From positions 1 through 21,558 of the forward strand of contig UQHF01000039.1 of NCBI GenBank assembly GCA_900540785.1: 21,558 nucleotides of DNA, read 5' to 3'. Shown here in pieces: positions 1-7,530 of the stretch (its first letter is position 1; every line of letters starts with the position of its first letter). The notes under the pieces are model-generated. The model was given only the letters and a program-made list of their open reading frames with translations, did no database searches and was not told the DNA's origin. Both the position numbers and the translations under genes were made by a program. Source of the stretch: an uncultured Blautia sp. (GTDB lineage: Bacteria; Bacillota; Clostridia; Lachnospirales; Lachnospiraceae).

Positions 1-679
1 ATCCGATGATGATTCTGGAAAGTCTTTCTTTTAAGTCTTTGATGTCGCTTGCCAGGCAGAGAACTGCCATGATCTCAGATGCAACTGTGATGTCGTATCC
101 GTCTTCACGAGGCATACCGTTTGTTCTTCCGCCAAGTCCGTCTACTACATTACGAAGCTGACGGTCGTTCATGTCCACACATCTTCTCCATGTGATCTTT
201 CTCGGGTCAATGTTCAGTGCATTGCCCTGGAAAATGTGGTTGTCGATCATGGCTGCAAGAAGGTTGTTTGCTGCGCCGATTGCATGGAAGTCACCTGTGA
301 AATGAAGGTTGATGTCTTCCATCGGAACAACCTGTGCGTATCCGCCGCCTGCTGCGCCGCCCTTTACGCCGAATACCGGTCCTAAAGATGGCTCACGGAG
401 AGCTACCATAACGTTTTTGCCAAGCTTCTGCATACCGTCTGCAAGACCTACTGTTGTAGTCGTTTTTCCCTCGCCTGCAGGTGTCGGGTTGATCGCTGTT
501 ACAAGGATCAGCTTTCCGTCTTTTTTATCGCTTTCTTTTAAAAGATTGTAGTCGATTTTTGCTTTGTATTTTCCGTACTGCTCCAGATATTTTTCGTCAA
601 TTCCTGCTTTTGCTGCAATCTCCGTAATCGGAAGCGGAGTGTTTTCCTGTGCAATTTCAATGTCACTTTTGAATCCCAT
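1..679 (-). CDS. fhs: Formate--tetrahydrofolate ligase, N-terminal part (gene runs off the left edge)
   Basis: The enzyme joins formate to tetrahydrofolate at the expense of ATP, giving 10-formyl-THF for purine synthesis and, in acetogens, the methyl branch of the Wood-Ljungdahl pathway. The visible 226 codons start MGFKSDIEIAQ and carry the family landmarks: the P-loop NPTPAGEGKTTTTVGLADG (about residues 65-83), then REPSLGPVFGVKGGAAGGGY and the HFTGDFHAI block, all highly conserved in Fhs. The ATG at 679 is preceded by AAAGGAG about 8 bases upstream. The remaining roughly 60 percent of the usual ~556-residue protein lies outside the window. A ZTP riboswitch and a consensus promoter lie upstream, which fits the folate/purine role. 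Identification is near certain from sequence similarity recalled for the family. Confidence 0.97.
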   Translation of the reverse strand, partial: MGFKSDIEIAQENTPLPITEIAAKAGIDEKYLEQYGKYKAKIDYNLLKESDKKDGKLILVTAINPTPAGEGKTTTTVGLADGMQKLGKNVMVALREPSLGPVFGVKGGAAGGGYAQVVPMEDINLHFTGDFHAIGAANNLLAAMIDNHIFQGNALNIDPRKITWRRCVDMNDRQLRNVVDGLGGRTNGMPREDGYDITVASEIMAVLCLASDIKDLKERLSRIIIG

Positions 680-703
680 AATTTTGTTCTCCTTTCACTT
701 TGC

Positions 704-729
704 AGCCGGTATAAAATCTGCAACCGGCT
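704..729 (-). other. Small inverted repeat in the fhs leader just upstream of the RBS
   Basis: AGCCGGT at 704-710 pairs perfectly with ACCGGCT at 723-729 around a 12-base loop. It lies between the riboswitch terminator and the fhs ribosome site and has no U-run, so it is not a terminator. It could be a 5' stabilising or translation-tuning hairpin. This is structure seen in the sequence; the role is inference. Confidence 0.4.
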
Positions 730-749
730 ATAATAGCCTTCCTTTTAGC

Positions 750-792
750 AAAAAAGGACAGTACCTGATAAGATATTCATCAAATACTGCCC
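750..792 (-). terminator. Intrinsic terminator of the fhs riboswitch (expression platform)
   Basis: Read on the minus strand, GGGCAGTA (792-785) can pair with TACTGTCC (763-756), with one G-U pair, and is followed directly by a run of six Ts. The 5' arm is the conserved CUGGGCA end of the ZTP aptamer. Ligand-bound aptamer and terminator are therefore mutually exclusive, so this is predicted to be an ON switch in which ligand allows read-through into fhs. Confidence 0.85.
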
Positions 793-866
793 AGACGGTC
801 GGCTGAACCAGCTTCCTGAATCCCCTGTGGTTTTACTCCACTCTTTCCGTCAGTAGTCAGGAAACT
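788..866 (-). promoter_or_regulatory. ZTP (pfl) riboswitch aptamer controlling fhs
   Basis: On the minus strand the leader contains every element of the ZTP/ZMP riboswitch. P1 is TTCCTGA (863-857) with TCAGGAA (819-813). The joining strand is CTACTGACGG. A P2 hairpin GTGG/CCAC follows, with GGGGA after it. A small P3 hairpin GCTG/CAGC precedes the conserved block CCGACCGTCTGGGCA. GACGG (851-847) and CCGTC (800-796) can form the pseudoknot. ZTP riboswitches sense 5-aminoimidazole-4-carboxamide riboside phosphates, which build up when 10-formyl-THF is short, and commonly precede fhs. Assignment is by pattern, not by a covariance-model search. Confidence 0.9.
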
Positions 867-882
867 TTTTGTTGATGAAATG

Positions 883-911
883 AGTTTAGCACCTTTAGCT
901 GGGGTTGTCAA
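883..911 (-). promoter_or_regulatory. Sigma-A-type promoter of the riboswitch-fhs transcript
   Basis: The minus strand reads TTGACA (911-906), a 17-base spacer, then TAAACT (888-883). Transcription would begin near 876, about 10 bases before the aptamer, which is the expected geometry. Confidence 0.8.
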
Positions 912-1018
912 GGAGTTGATAAAAAATTATCAAATTTTTTTGTGGAAATGTGTGAAGTGTATGAGATTTATTTGAAATTTCTTGTAAAAGGTTTATAGAA
1001 ATTTTATGATTTATGCAG

Positions 1019-1047
1019 TTACCATATGATAAATAGTATGTTAAAAT
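1019..1047 (+). promoter_or_regulatory. Candidate promoter of the HAAS-domain membrane protein gene
   Basis: TTACCA (1019-1024), 17-base spacer, TAAAAT (1042-1047). The -10 is good and the -35 moderate. It lies about 50 bases upstream of the chosen start, and the gene stands alone between two divergent or terminated units, so it needs its own promoter. Confidence 0.5.
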
Positions 1048-1095
1048 AAATAAGGATAAATGAACAGGGAAATTATGAAACAAGGAGATTGGCGA

Positions 1096-1536
1096 ATGTA
1101 CAGAGCAGAGTTTCTTGACATTTTAAAAACCCAGTTGTCAGGGCAGATGCACGAAGGAAAGATAGCAGCGCACCTTCGGTATTATGAAGATTACATTCAA
1201 TCAAAGGTAAGAGCCGGAACCCCGGAGGAAGAAGTGATCGCGCAGCTCGGAGATCCCAGGCTGATCGCAAAAACACTTCTTGATACAGATACAGGCGAAG
1301 AAGTTTATGAAGAAAGCAGAAGTTATTCAGAAAGCGATGCCGGGAACTATGGAAATCAGGAGGAAAAAACCTGGAAGAAGAAATTGGATCTTTCCACCTG
1401 GTACGGAAAACTGATCGTGATCGCGGCAGCAGCAGTTATTATTTTTCTGCTGATAAGCGTGCTTGCAGCCGTGCTGCCTTTTTTGATCGTGTTTGCAGTT
1501 ATCGTATATCTTATATCAAGATGGAGAAAACGATAA
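1096..1536 (+). CDS. HAAS/DUF1700-type small membrane protein
   Basis: 146 residues from the ATG at 1096, chosen because AAGGAG ends 8 bases upstream; an in-frame ATG at 1060 lacks a comparable ribosome site. The N-terminal ~65 residues form a helical domain typical of HAAS/DUF1700 proteins (FLDILKTQL near the start, then YYEDYIQ and a GTPEEEVIAQLGDP block). A polar linker rich in Glu/Ser follows. One long or two short hydrophobic segments lie at about residues 108-140, ending in a basic RWRKR tail, so the protein should sit in the membrane with the N-terminal domain in the cytoplasm. In many Firmicutes such proteins are paired with a PadR-type regulator, and no such gene adjoins it here. The molecular function is unknown. 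It is a single-gene unit with its own promoter and terminator. Confidence 0.8.
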   Translation: MYRAEFLDILKTQLSGQMHEGKIAAHLRYYEDYIQSKVRAGTPEEEVIAQLGDPRLIAKTLLDTDTGEEVYEESRSYSESDAGNYGNQEEKTWKKKLDLSTWYGKLIVIAAAAVIIFLLISVLAAVLPFLIVFAVIVYLISRWRKR

Positions 1537-1537
1537 A

Positions 1538-1569
1538 GGGCTTTGGAAATGTTCCAGAGCTCTTTTTTT
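1538..1569 (+). terminator. Rho-independent terminator after the HAAS-domain gene
   Basis: GGGCTTTGGAA pairs with TTCCAGAGCTC (11 pairs including two G-U) around a 3-base loop and is followed by seven Ts. The position right after the TAA at 1534-1536 fits. Confidence 0.9.
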
Positions 1570-1647
1570 CTGCCAGACAGCTTCTGATTTTGTTCAATGT
1601 GCACAATAAAGGACTGGAAATTTCGTGAAATATTCATGTGAAAAACA

Positions 1648-1671
1648 ACTTGTTCGTATGTGCGTACAAGT
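1648..1671 (+). promoter_or_regulatory. Candidate AraR operator upstream of araR
   Basis: ACTTGT at 1648-1653 and ACAAGT at 1666-1671 are perfect inverted arms of an imperfect 24-base palindrome with TTCG/CGTA-type inner bases. This resembles the Bacillus-type AraR site (ATTTGT..ACAAAT with central GTAC-like bases). It overlaps the likely promoter of araR, so autoregulation of the whole araR-araA-kinase operon is inferred. A related but shorter element, TTGTTC...ACAA, containing the palindrome TGTGCACA, lies at 1590-1606 and could be a second weak site. Confidence 0.65.
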
Positions 1672-1679
1672 GATACCAT
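1650..1679 (+). promoter_or_regulatory. Candidate promoter of the arabinose operon
   Basis: TTGTTC (1650-1655), an 18-base spacer, then TACCAT (1674-1679) with a TGA just before it that acts like an extended -10. The operator lies across the -35 and spacer, which suits repression. The hexamers are only moderate matches and the leader would be short, so this is tentative. Confidence 0.35.
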
Positions 1680-1703
1680 TTGAAGTGAAAGAAGGGAAGA
1701 GAG

Positions 1704-2810
1704 ATGACTGAGACCGGAAAACCGAAGTATTACACCTTAATGGAACAACTGAAAAACGATATTTTATCCGGCAGAATCCAGCCGGGAGATAAGCTGCCTT
1801 CTGAAAACGAACTGGTGCAGGCATATTCCTTAAGCCGTCATACGGTGCGCAAAGCGCTGGGACTTCTGGAACAGGAGGGATATGTGGAGGCTTTTCACGG
1901 AAAAGGCACTTTTTGTTCGGAAAATATGCGCCACACAAAAAAATCGGGAAATATCGCAGTTGTGACGACATACATATCCGATTATATTTTCCCCAGGCTG
2001 ATTCAGGGAATGGACAATGTGCTGTCTGAAAAAGGATACAGTATTATTCTGAAAAATACAGGAAACAGCCGACAGAAGGAAGCAAGATGTCTGGAGGAGC
2101 TTTTGCAGAAAGACATAGACGGTCTCATTATTGAGCCGAGTAAAAGTCAGATGTCATGCCGCCATCTGAACTTGTATGAGACTCTTGACAAGTACGAAAT
2201 TCCATACGTGTTTATTCAGGGGATTTACGGAGAAATGAAAGAAAAGCCTCATATTCTCATGGATGATGCAATGGGTGGTTATCTTGTGACAAAACACCTT
2301 CTTGAACTGGGACACAGAAAAATAGCCGGATTTTTTAAGGCGGACGATATTCAGGGGCTTGCGAGACATAAGGGATATGTCCGGGCTTTGCAGGAAGCGG
2401 GTCTTTCTTATGATCCGGACAGAGTTGTATGGTTCCACACAGAAGACAGGCGGACAAAGCCCTCTCTGGCAGTCCTGGAGTTTTTGAGAGAAGGACAGAT
2501 GCCGGACGGAATTGTATGTTACAATGACCAGATTGCCGTACAGGTAACAGAGACTCTTATGCGGGAAGGAATCAAGATTCCGGGAGATGCTTCTGTGACT
2601 GGCTATGACAATTCTCTTTATGCGCAGAGAGGAGAGGGCATTACTACGATCGCTCACCCGCAGGAAAGACTGGGAGAGATGGCGGCAGAGCTTCTTCTGG
2701 AAAAAATCAACCACATTCCGGAGGAAGAAAGCAGGGTAGAACGCCTGATCCAGCCGGAACTGATTGTGCGGGGCTCTACAGAAAAACGAAAAAACAAGGG
2801 AAATAAATAA
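1704..2810 (+). CDS. araR: Arabinose-responsive transcriptional repressor, GntR-HTH / LacI-type sensor
   Basis: 368 residues. Residues ~7-75 are a classic GntR winged helix (ILSGRIQPGDKLPSENELV, then SRHTVRKAL and the wing EAFHGKGTF). Residues ~82-355 are a type-1 periplasmic-binding-protein-like sensor of the LacI/GalR kind, with the C-terminal VTGYDNSLYAQ..TTIAHPQERLG block. This GntR-plus-LacI chimera is the hallmark of AraR, which represses arabinose genes until L-arabinose binds. It is the first gene of an operon with araA only 33 bases downstream, and a palindromic operator overlaps its promoter region. The start follows AAGGGAAG. Confidence in AraR rather than another GntR/LacI hybrid comes mainly from the araA neighbour. 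Confidence 0.9.
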   Translation: MTETGKPKYYTLMEQLKNDILSGRIQPGDKLPSENELVQAYSLSRHTVRKALGLLEQEGYVEAFHGKGTFCSENMRHTKKSGNIAVVTTYISDYIFPRLIQGMDNVLSEKGYSIILKNTGNSRQKEARCLEELLQKDIDGLIIEPSKSQMSCRHLNLYETLDKYEIPYVFIQGIYGEMKEKPHILMDDAMGGYLVTKHLLELGHRKIAGFFKADDIQGLARHKGYVRALQEAGLSYDPDRVVWFHTEDRRTKPSLAVLEFLREGQMPDGIVCYNDQIAVQVTETLMREGIKIPGDASVTGYDNSLYAQRGEGITTIAHPQERLGEMAAELLLEKINHIPEEESRVERLIQPELIVRGSTEKRKNKGNK

Positions 2811-2843
2811 ATATTTACATATATTTTTAAGGAGGATTTTCAC

Positions 2844-4343
2844 ATGAAAACAGGAAGAAATTATAAGTTTTGGTTTTGTACCGGTTCACAGGATCTTTAT
2901 GGAGACGAGTGTCTCAGAAAAGTAGCAGAGCATTCCAGAATCATTGTGGAAGAGCTGAATAAATCAGGTATTCTTCCATTTGAACTTGTATGGAAACCTA
3001 CACTTATCACAAATGAGCTGATCCGAAAAACATTTAATGCGGCAAATGCAGATGAGGACTGCGCAGGCGTTATCACATGGATGCACACATTTTCCCCTGC
3101 AAAATCATGGATTCTTGGTTTAAAAGAATACAGAAAACCACTTTGTCATCTTCACACACAGTTTAATGAGGAAATTCCATACGATACCATTGATATGGAC
3201 TTTATGAATGAAAATCAGTCTGCACACGGCGGACGTGAGTACGGACATATTGTAACACGTATGGGAATTGAAAGAAAAATTATTGTGGGACACTGGGCAG
3301 ACAGAAAGGTACAGGAACGACTTGCATCATGGATGCGTACAGCAGTTGGTATTATGGAGAGCAGCCATATTCGTGTGTGCCGCGTTGCCGACAATATGCG
3401 TAATGTTGCCGTCACAGAAGGCGATAAAGTAGAGGCGCAGATTAAATTTGGCTGGGAAGTGGACGCATATCCTGTAAATGAAGTGGCAGATTATGTAAAA
3501 GATGTGAAAAAAGGAGATATTGATGCTCTGGTAGAAGAGTACTACAGCAAATATAATATTCTTCTGGAAGGCCGCGACCCAGAAGAATTTAAACGTCACG
3601 TGGCGGTTCAGGCGGGAATTGAAATCGGATTTGAAAAATTCCTGGAGGAGAAAAACTATCAGGCAGTTGTTACACATTTTGGAGATCTCGGTTCTTTACA
3701 GCAGCTTCCGGGACTTGCAATGCAGAGACTGATGGAAAAAGGCTACGGTTTTGGCGCAGAGGGCGACTGGAAAACAGCGGCTATGGTTCGTCTGATGAAG
3801 ATTATGACAGCAGGAATAAAAGATGCAAAGGGAACTTCCTTTATGGAGGATTATACATACAACTTTGTTCCGGGAAAAGAAGGAATTCTCCAGTCTCATA
3901 TGCTTGAGGTATGCCCGACTGTTGCAGAAGGACCGGTAAGTATTAAAGTTTGTCCGCTTTCTATGGGTGACAGAGAAGATCCGGCAAGACTCGTATTTAC
4001 ATCTAAGACAGGTCCTGCAATCGCGACTTCCCTTGTTGACCTTGGTGACCGTTTCCGTCTGATCATCAATGATGTAGACTGCAAGAAAGTAGAAAAACCG
4101 ATGCCGAAGCTTCCGGTGGGAACAGCATTCTGGACACCGCAGCCTGATCTTGCAACCGGTGCGGAAGCCTGGATTCTTGCAGGAGGTGCACATCATACTG
4201 CATTTTCCTATGACCTTACTGCAGAGCAGATGGGTGACTGGGCAGCAGCGATGGGTATTGAGGCAGTATATATTGATAAAGATACAACAATCCGCAGCTT
4301 TAAAAATGAACTGAGATGGAATGAGATAGCTTACAGAAAATAG
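2844..4343 (+). CDS. araA: L-arabinose isomerase
   Basis: 499 residues, the usual AraA length. It interconverts L-arabinose and L-ribulose in the cytoplasm using Mn2+. The metal and catalytic residues are in the expected places: E306 (GAEGDWKTAA), E335 (SFMEDYTYNF), H352 (SHMLEVCP) and H450 or H451 (GGAHHTAF). The N-terminus FWFCTGSQDLYG is also typical. The ATG follows a near-perfect AAGGAGG. It lies 33 bases after araR with no room for a separate promoter, and 13 bases before the kinase, so all three genes are almost certainly co-transcribed. Confidence 0.98.
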   Translation: MKTGRNYKFWFCTGSQDLYGDECLRKVAEHSRIIVEELNKSGILPFELVWKPTLITNELIRKTFNAANADEDCAGVITWMHTFSPAKSWILGLKEYRKPLCHLHTQFNEEIPYDTIDMDFMNENQSAHGGREYGHIVTRMGIERKIIVGHWADRKVQERLASWMRTAVGIMESSHIRVCRVADNMRNVAVTEGDKVEAQIKFGWEVDAYPVNEVADYVKDVKKGDIDALVEEYYSKYNILLEGRDPEEFKRHVAVQAGIEIGFEKFLEEKNYQAVVTHFGDLGSLQQLPGLAMQRLMEKGYGFGAEGDWKTAAMVRLMKIMTAGIKDAKGTSFMEDYTYNFVPGKEGILQSHMLEVCPTVAEGPVSIKVCPLSMGDREDPARLVFTSKTGPAIATSLVDLGDRFRLIINDVDCKKVEKPMPKLPVGTAFWTPQPDLATGAEAWILAGGAHHTAFSYDLTAEQMGDWAAAMGIEAVYIDKDTTIRSFKNELRWNEIAYRK

Positions 4344-4356
4344 AGGAGGATTTGCA

Positions 4357-5952
4357 ATGAGTGCAAGAGAAGCCATTTTGTCAAATAAAACAGCGCTTGG
4401 TATTGAGTTTGGTTCTACCAGAATCAAGGCAGTTCTTGTAGATGAAAAGAACGAACCTATTGCTTCCGGCGGACATGAGTGGGAAAACCGCTATGAAAAC
4501 GGTATCTGGACATACAGTCTGGAAGACATCTGGGAAGGACTTCAGGACTGCTATCAGGAGCTTGTGAAAGATGTGCAGAAAAAATATGACGTGGAGCTTA
4601 CCTCTGTAGGAGCTATGGGAATCAGTGCAATGATGCACGGATATATGCCTTTTAATAAAGAGGGGGAGCTTCTTGTTCCCTTCCGTACCTGGAGAAACAA
4701 TATTACAGAAGAAGCAAGCAATGTTCTTACAGAACTGTTTCATTACAACATTCCCCAGAGATGGAGTATTGCCCATCTTTACCAGGCAATCCTGAATAAA
4801 GAAGAGCACGTAAAAGAGATTGATTATATTGCAACTCTGGAAGCATATGTACACTGGAAACTTACCGGAGAAAAGGTTCTTGGAATCGGTGATGCGGCAG
4901 GCATGTTCCCTGTTGACGTGGCGAAAAAAGATTACAATCAGTCTATGATGGACAAGTTCGATGGTCTTGTTGCTCCATACGGATTTTCCTGGAAAATTCG
5001 CGATATTATGCCGAAAGCGCTTGTAGCAGGAGAAAATGCAGGGTATCTGACAGAAGAGGGAGCAAAGCTTCTTGACCCCAGCGGCAAGCTGAAAGCCGGA
5101 ATTCCCATGTGTCCGCCGGAAGGCGATGCAGGAACCGGCATGGTTGCCACAAACAGTGTGGCGAGACGTACTGGAAATGTTTCAGCCGGAACTTCTGTGT
5201 TTGCAATGATCGTCCTGGAAAAAGAACTTTCAAAGCCGTATAAAGAAATCGACATGGTAACAACGCCGGCAGGTGATCTTGTTGCTATGGCGCATTCCAA
5301 TAACTGTACTTCTGACCTAAATGCCTGGGTTGGCATATTTAAGGAATTTGCAGAAGCAATGGGCATGGAAGTGGATATGAATAAGCTTTTCGGAACACTT
5401 TATAATAAGGCAATGGAGGGAGACGCAGACTGCGGAGGTCTTCTTTCCTACTGCTATTTTTCCGGCGAGCATATGACAGGCTTTGAGGAGGGGCGTCCAT
5501 TATTCGTCCGCTCTCCTGAGAGCAGATTTACACTTGCAAACTTTATGAGAACGAATCTTTACACCTGCCTCGGCGCAATGCGTGTGGGATTAAATATTCT
5601 GTTTGAGAAAGAAGGCGTAAAGGTAGACCGTCTTCTTGGACATGGCGGTCTCTTTAAGACAAAAGGAGTTGGTCAGCAGATTCTTGCAGATGCAGTAAAC
5701 GCACCTGTTTCTGTTATGGAGACAGCAGGAGAAGGCGGAGCCTGGGGTATTGCCCTTCTTGCTTCTTATCTTGTGAATAAAGAAGAGGGCGAGACACTTG
5801 ACAGTTTCCTGGATCATAAAGTATTTGCAGGAAATGAAGGCACATCTCTGGAACCGAATCCGGAAGGTGTGAAAGGTTTCCAGACATTTATGGACAGATA
5901 CGTAAAAGGTCTTGGAATTGAAAGAGCGGCAGTTGATTCAAAAATCTGGTAA
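4357..5952 (+). CDS. FGGY-family carbohydrate kinase, probable L-ribulokinase (AraK-like, not classical AraB)
   Basis: 531 residues with the FGGY/ASKHA actin-like fold: phosphate-1 loop GIEFGSTRIKAVL (residues 15-27), ISAMMHGYMPF (89-99), the putative catalytic base D257 in GDAGTG, and an ATP-binding segment RTGNVSAGTS (271-280). A C-terminal glycine-rich segment AGEGGAWGIALLASY is also seen. It is read as the kinase that turns L-ribulose into L-ribulose-5-phosphate because it is tightly linked to araA (13-base gap, GAGGAGG ribosome site). It does not look like enterobacterial AraB. In Clostridium acetobutylicum a non-orthologous ribulokinase (AraK) takes this role, and this protein may be of that type. 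Xylulokinase activity cannot be excluded. Confidence 0.8.
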   Translation: MSAREAILSNKTALGIEFGSTRIKAVLVDEKNEPIASGGHEWENRYENGIWTYSLEDIWEGLQDCYQELVKDVQKKYDVELTSVGAMGISAMMHGYMPFNKEGELLVPFRTWRNNITEEASNVLTELFHYNIPQRWSIAHLYQAILNKEEHVKEIDYIATLEAYVHWKLTGEKVLGIGDAAGMFPVDVAKKDYNQSMMDKFDGLVAPYGFSWKIRDIMPKALVAGENAGYLTEEGAKLLDPSGKLKAGIPMCPPEGDAGTGMVATNSVARRTGNVSAGTSVFAMIVLEKELSKPYKEIDMVTTPAGDLVAMAHSNNCTSDLNAWVGIFKEFAEAMGMEVDMNKLFGTLYNKAMEGDADCGGLLSYCYFSGEHMTGFEEGRPLFVRSPESRFTLANFMRTNLYTCLGAMRVGLNILFEKEGVKVDRLLGHGGLFKTKGVGQQILADAVNAPVSVMETAGEGGAWGIALLASYLVNKEEGETLDSFLDHKVFAGNEGTSLEPNPEGVKGFQTFMDRYVKGLGIERAAVDSKIW

Positions 5953-5990
5953 AAATAAAAAACATAAAATCAGTAAATGACAGGAATGTT

Positions 5991-6033
5991 AATGAAATCC
6001 CTTCCGGACTGTGGTTCGGAGGGGATTTTCATT
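5991..6033 (+). terminator. Terminator-like hairpin closing the arabinose operon
   Basis: AATGAAATCCCTTCCG and its partner CGGAGGGGATTTTCATT form a long stem with one bulge. The tail has only TTTT inside the arm rather than a clean U-run, so it could also be an mRNA 3' stabiliser. The next gene has its own promoter starting within the 3' arm. Confidence 0.75.
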
Positions 6034-6060
6034 GCAATAAAAGGGAAGTGTAGGTATAAT
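6032..6060 (+). promoter_or_regulatory. Promoter of the AlbA_2-ParA cassette
   Basis: TTGCAA (6032-6037), 17-base spacer, TATAAT (6055-6060). The perfect -10 and exact spacing make this the clearest start for transcription of the 6099-8521 unit. Confidence 0.75.
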
Positions 6061-6098
6061 AAAGTTAAGGTTGAAAAGGCATTTATGGGGGAGAATGA

Positions 6099-7505
6099 AT
6101 GATAGAACAATTAATAGCAGAAGCGACAGAATGTGATTTTAAAGTTGCAGTGGAAGTAAAAAAACCGAAAAGCTGGCTAAAAAGTGTAAGTGCTTTTGCC
6201 AATGGAATAGGAGGGACGTTGTTTTTCGGAATTAATGACGACAGAGCAGCGATAGGGTTGAAAGAAATACAGAAAGACGCGGAGATAATCAGCAGGTTGA
6301 TTAAAGAGAGAATAACTCCATTGCCACAGTTTGTTTTAACTCCATTCCGGGAGAAGGAAAAAGATATTTTGGCATTAAAAGTAGCTGCTGGAGCAACTAC
6401 GCCGTATTATTATAAAGCAGATGGAGTAATGGAAGCTTATGTGCGTGTAGGAAATGAGAGTGTAACTGCTCCGGATTATATAGTAAATGAACTGATTCTT
6501 AAAGGGACACATCGTTCTTTTGATGGACTTATTACAGATACGAGAAAGCAGGACTACAGTTTTACACTATTGGAAGCGACATATCGGGAGAGAACAGGAC
6601 TAAAAATGGAATTGTCGGATTATGTTTCTTTTGGTCTGGCAGATAAAAATGGATTTTTAACAAACGCAGGAAAACTGTTAGCAGATCAGCATATCGTTTT
6701 TAATTCCCGTATATTTTGTACAAGATGGAATGGTATAGAACGAGGCTCTATTTTTGATGATGCGCTGGACGATAAGGAATACGAGGGGAATTTAATTTAT
6801 TTGTTGAAAAACGGAAGTGAGTTTATTAAAAATAACTCAAAAATCCGTTTTATAAAAGAAGCACAATATCGTGTGGATAAACCGGATTACGCGGAGCGCG
6901 CTGTAACAGAGGCAGTTGTAAATGCACTGATTCATCGTGATTATATTGTACTGGGAAGTGAAATACACATAGATATGTATGATGACAGGGTGGAAATTGT
7001 ATCACCAGGGGGAATGTTCGAGGGAGAGCCGGTACAAGAGTGCGATATTAATGCTATGAGATCAGTAAGACGAAATCCTGTTATTGCCGATTTGTTTCAC
7101 AGAATGAAGTATATGGAACGGCGTGGGAGCGGACTTAGAAAAATAGTGAGTGAGACGGAGAAATTACCGGGATACAGAGAAGAGTTAAAACCGGAATTTT
7201 TTTCAACTTCGTGTGATTTTAAAGTTGTTCTGAAAAATATAAACTACCACCAAGATAACCACCAAGATAACCACCAAGATAACCACCAAGATAACCACCA
7301 AGATAGAAATGTTACTTTCCAAAAAGTAACAGAGTTTTGTGAAGAACCGAAATCCATAAAAGAAATCATAGAATTTTTTGGATATAGAGATAGAAGAAGT
7401 TTTAATTTACGGTATATAAAGCCACTTTTGGACGAGGGAAAACTTAAAATGACAATTCCTGAAAAACCGAGAAGCCGAAATCAAAAATACATCACAGTAA
7501 AATAA
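6099..7505 (+). CDS. AlbA_2-domain / HATPase_c_4 / winged-helix putative regulator (RecG C-terminal-like family)
   Basis: 468 residues. Residues ~8-130 match the AlbA_2 (old AAA_4) putative DNA-binding domain (EVKKPKSWLKSVSAFANG, GGTLFFGI, then YYYKADGVMEAYVRVG). Residues ~262-350 look like the GHKL ATPase piece HATPase_c_4, with EAVVNALIHRDY as N box (E271, N275), then VSPGGMF and RRGSGLRKI. A hydrophilic linker made of five NHQD-type repeats (residues ~383-402) leads to a C-terminal winged-helix (~405-468). Such proteins are often annotated as RecG homologues or transcriptional regulators; none has a secure role. The gene is visibly richer in A+T and in ATA/TTA codons than the arabinose genes, hinting at horizontal origin. 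A 25-base gap links it to parA. Confidence 0.8.
   Translation: MIEQLIAEATECDFKVAVEVKKPKSWLKSVSAFANGIGGTLFFGINDDRAAIGLKEIQKDAEIISRLIKERITPLPQFVLTPFREKEKDILALKVAAGATTPYYYKADGVMEAYVRVGNESVTAPDYIVNELILKGTHRSFDGLITDTRKQDYSFTLLEATYRERTGLKMELSDYVSFGLADKNGFLTNAGKLLADQHIVFNSRIFCTRWNGIERGSIFDDALDDKEYEGNLIYLLKNGSEFIKNNSKIRFIKEAQYRVDKPDYAERAVTEAVVNALIHRDYIVLGSEIHIDMYDDRVEIVSPGGMFEGEPVQECDINAMRSVRRNPVIADLFHRMKYMERRGSGLRKIVSETEKLPGYREELKPEFFSTSCDFKVVLKNINYHQDNHQDNHQDNHQDNHQDRNVTFQKVTEFCEEPKSIKEIIEFFGYRDRRSFNLRYIKPLLDEGKLKMTIPEKPRSRNQKYITVK
7247..7304 (+). repeat. 12-bp in-frame tandem repeat (five copies, first one two bases short)
   Basis: The unit AACCACCAAGAT is repeated without a mismatch; the copies start at 7247 (10 bases), 7257, 7269, 7281 and 7293. 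It encodes NHQD repeats between the ATPase and winged-helix domains. Because the unit is a multiple of three, copy-number slippage would change linker length without breaking the frame. Confidence 0.97.
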
Positions 7506-7530
7506 ACAGGAAGGAGCAACAAAAGAAAAA

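Noticed and set aside
2154..2843. Long open frame on the minus strand opposite araR (229 codons), and similar ones opposite araA (3696-4427) and GH32 (15167-15844)
   Set aside because: They mirror well-identified genes, have Ser/Cys/His/Phe-rich composition typical of antisense translation and lack ribosome sites and domains.
7247..7304. Short regular repeats that might suggest a CRISPR or iteron array
   Set aside because: The units are contiguous with no spacers, in frame within a gene, and encode a repeated NHQD peptide.
6099..7505. Annotation as the RecG helicase
   Set aside because: No helicase motifs are present; the resemblance is to the AlbA_2/HATPase_c_4 family that databases often mislabel as RecG-like.
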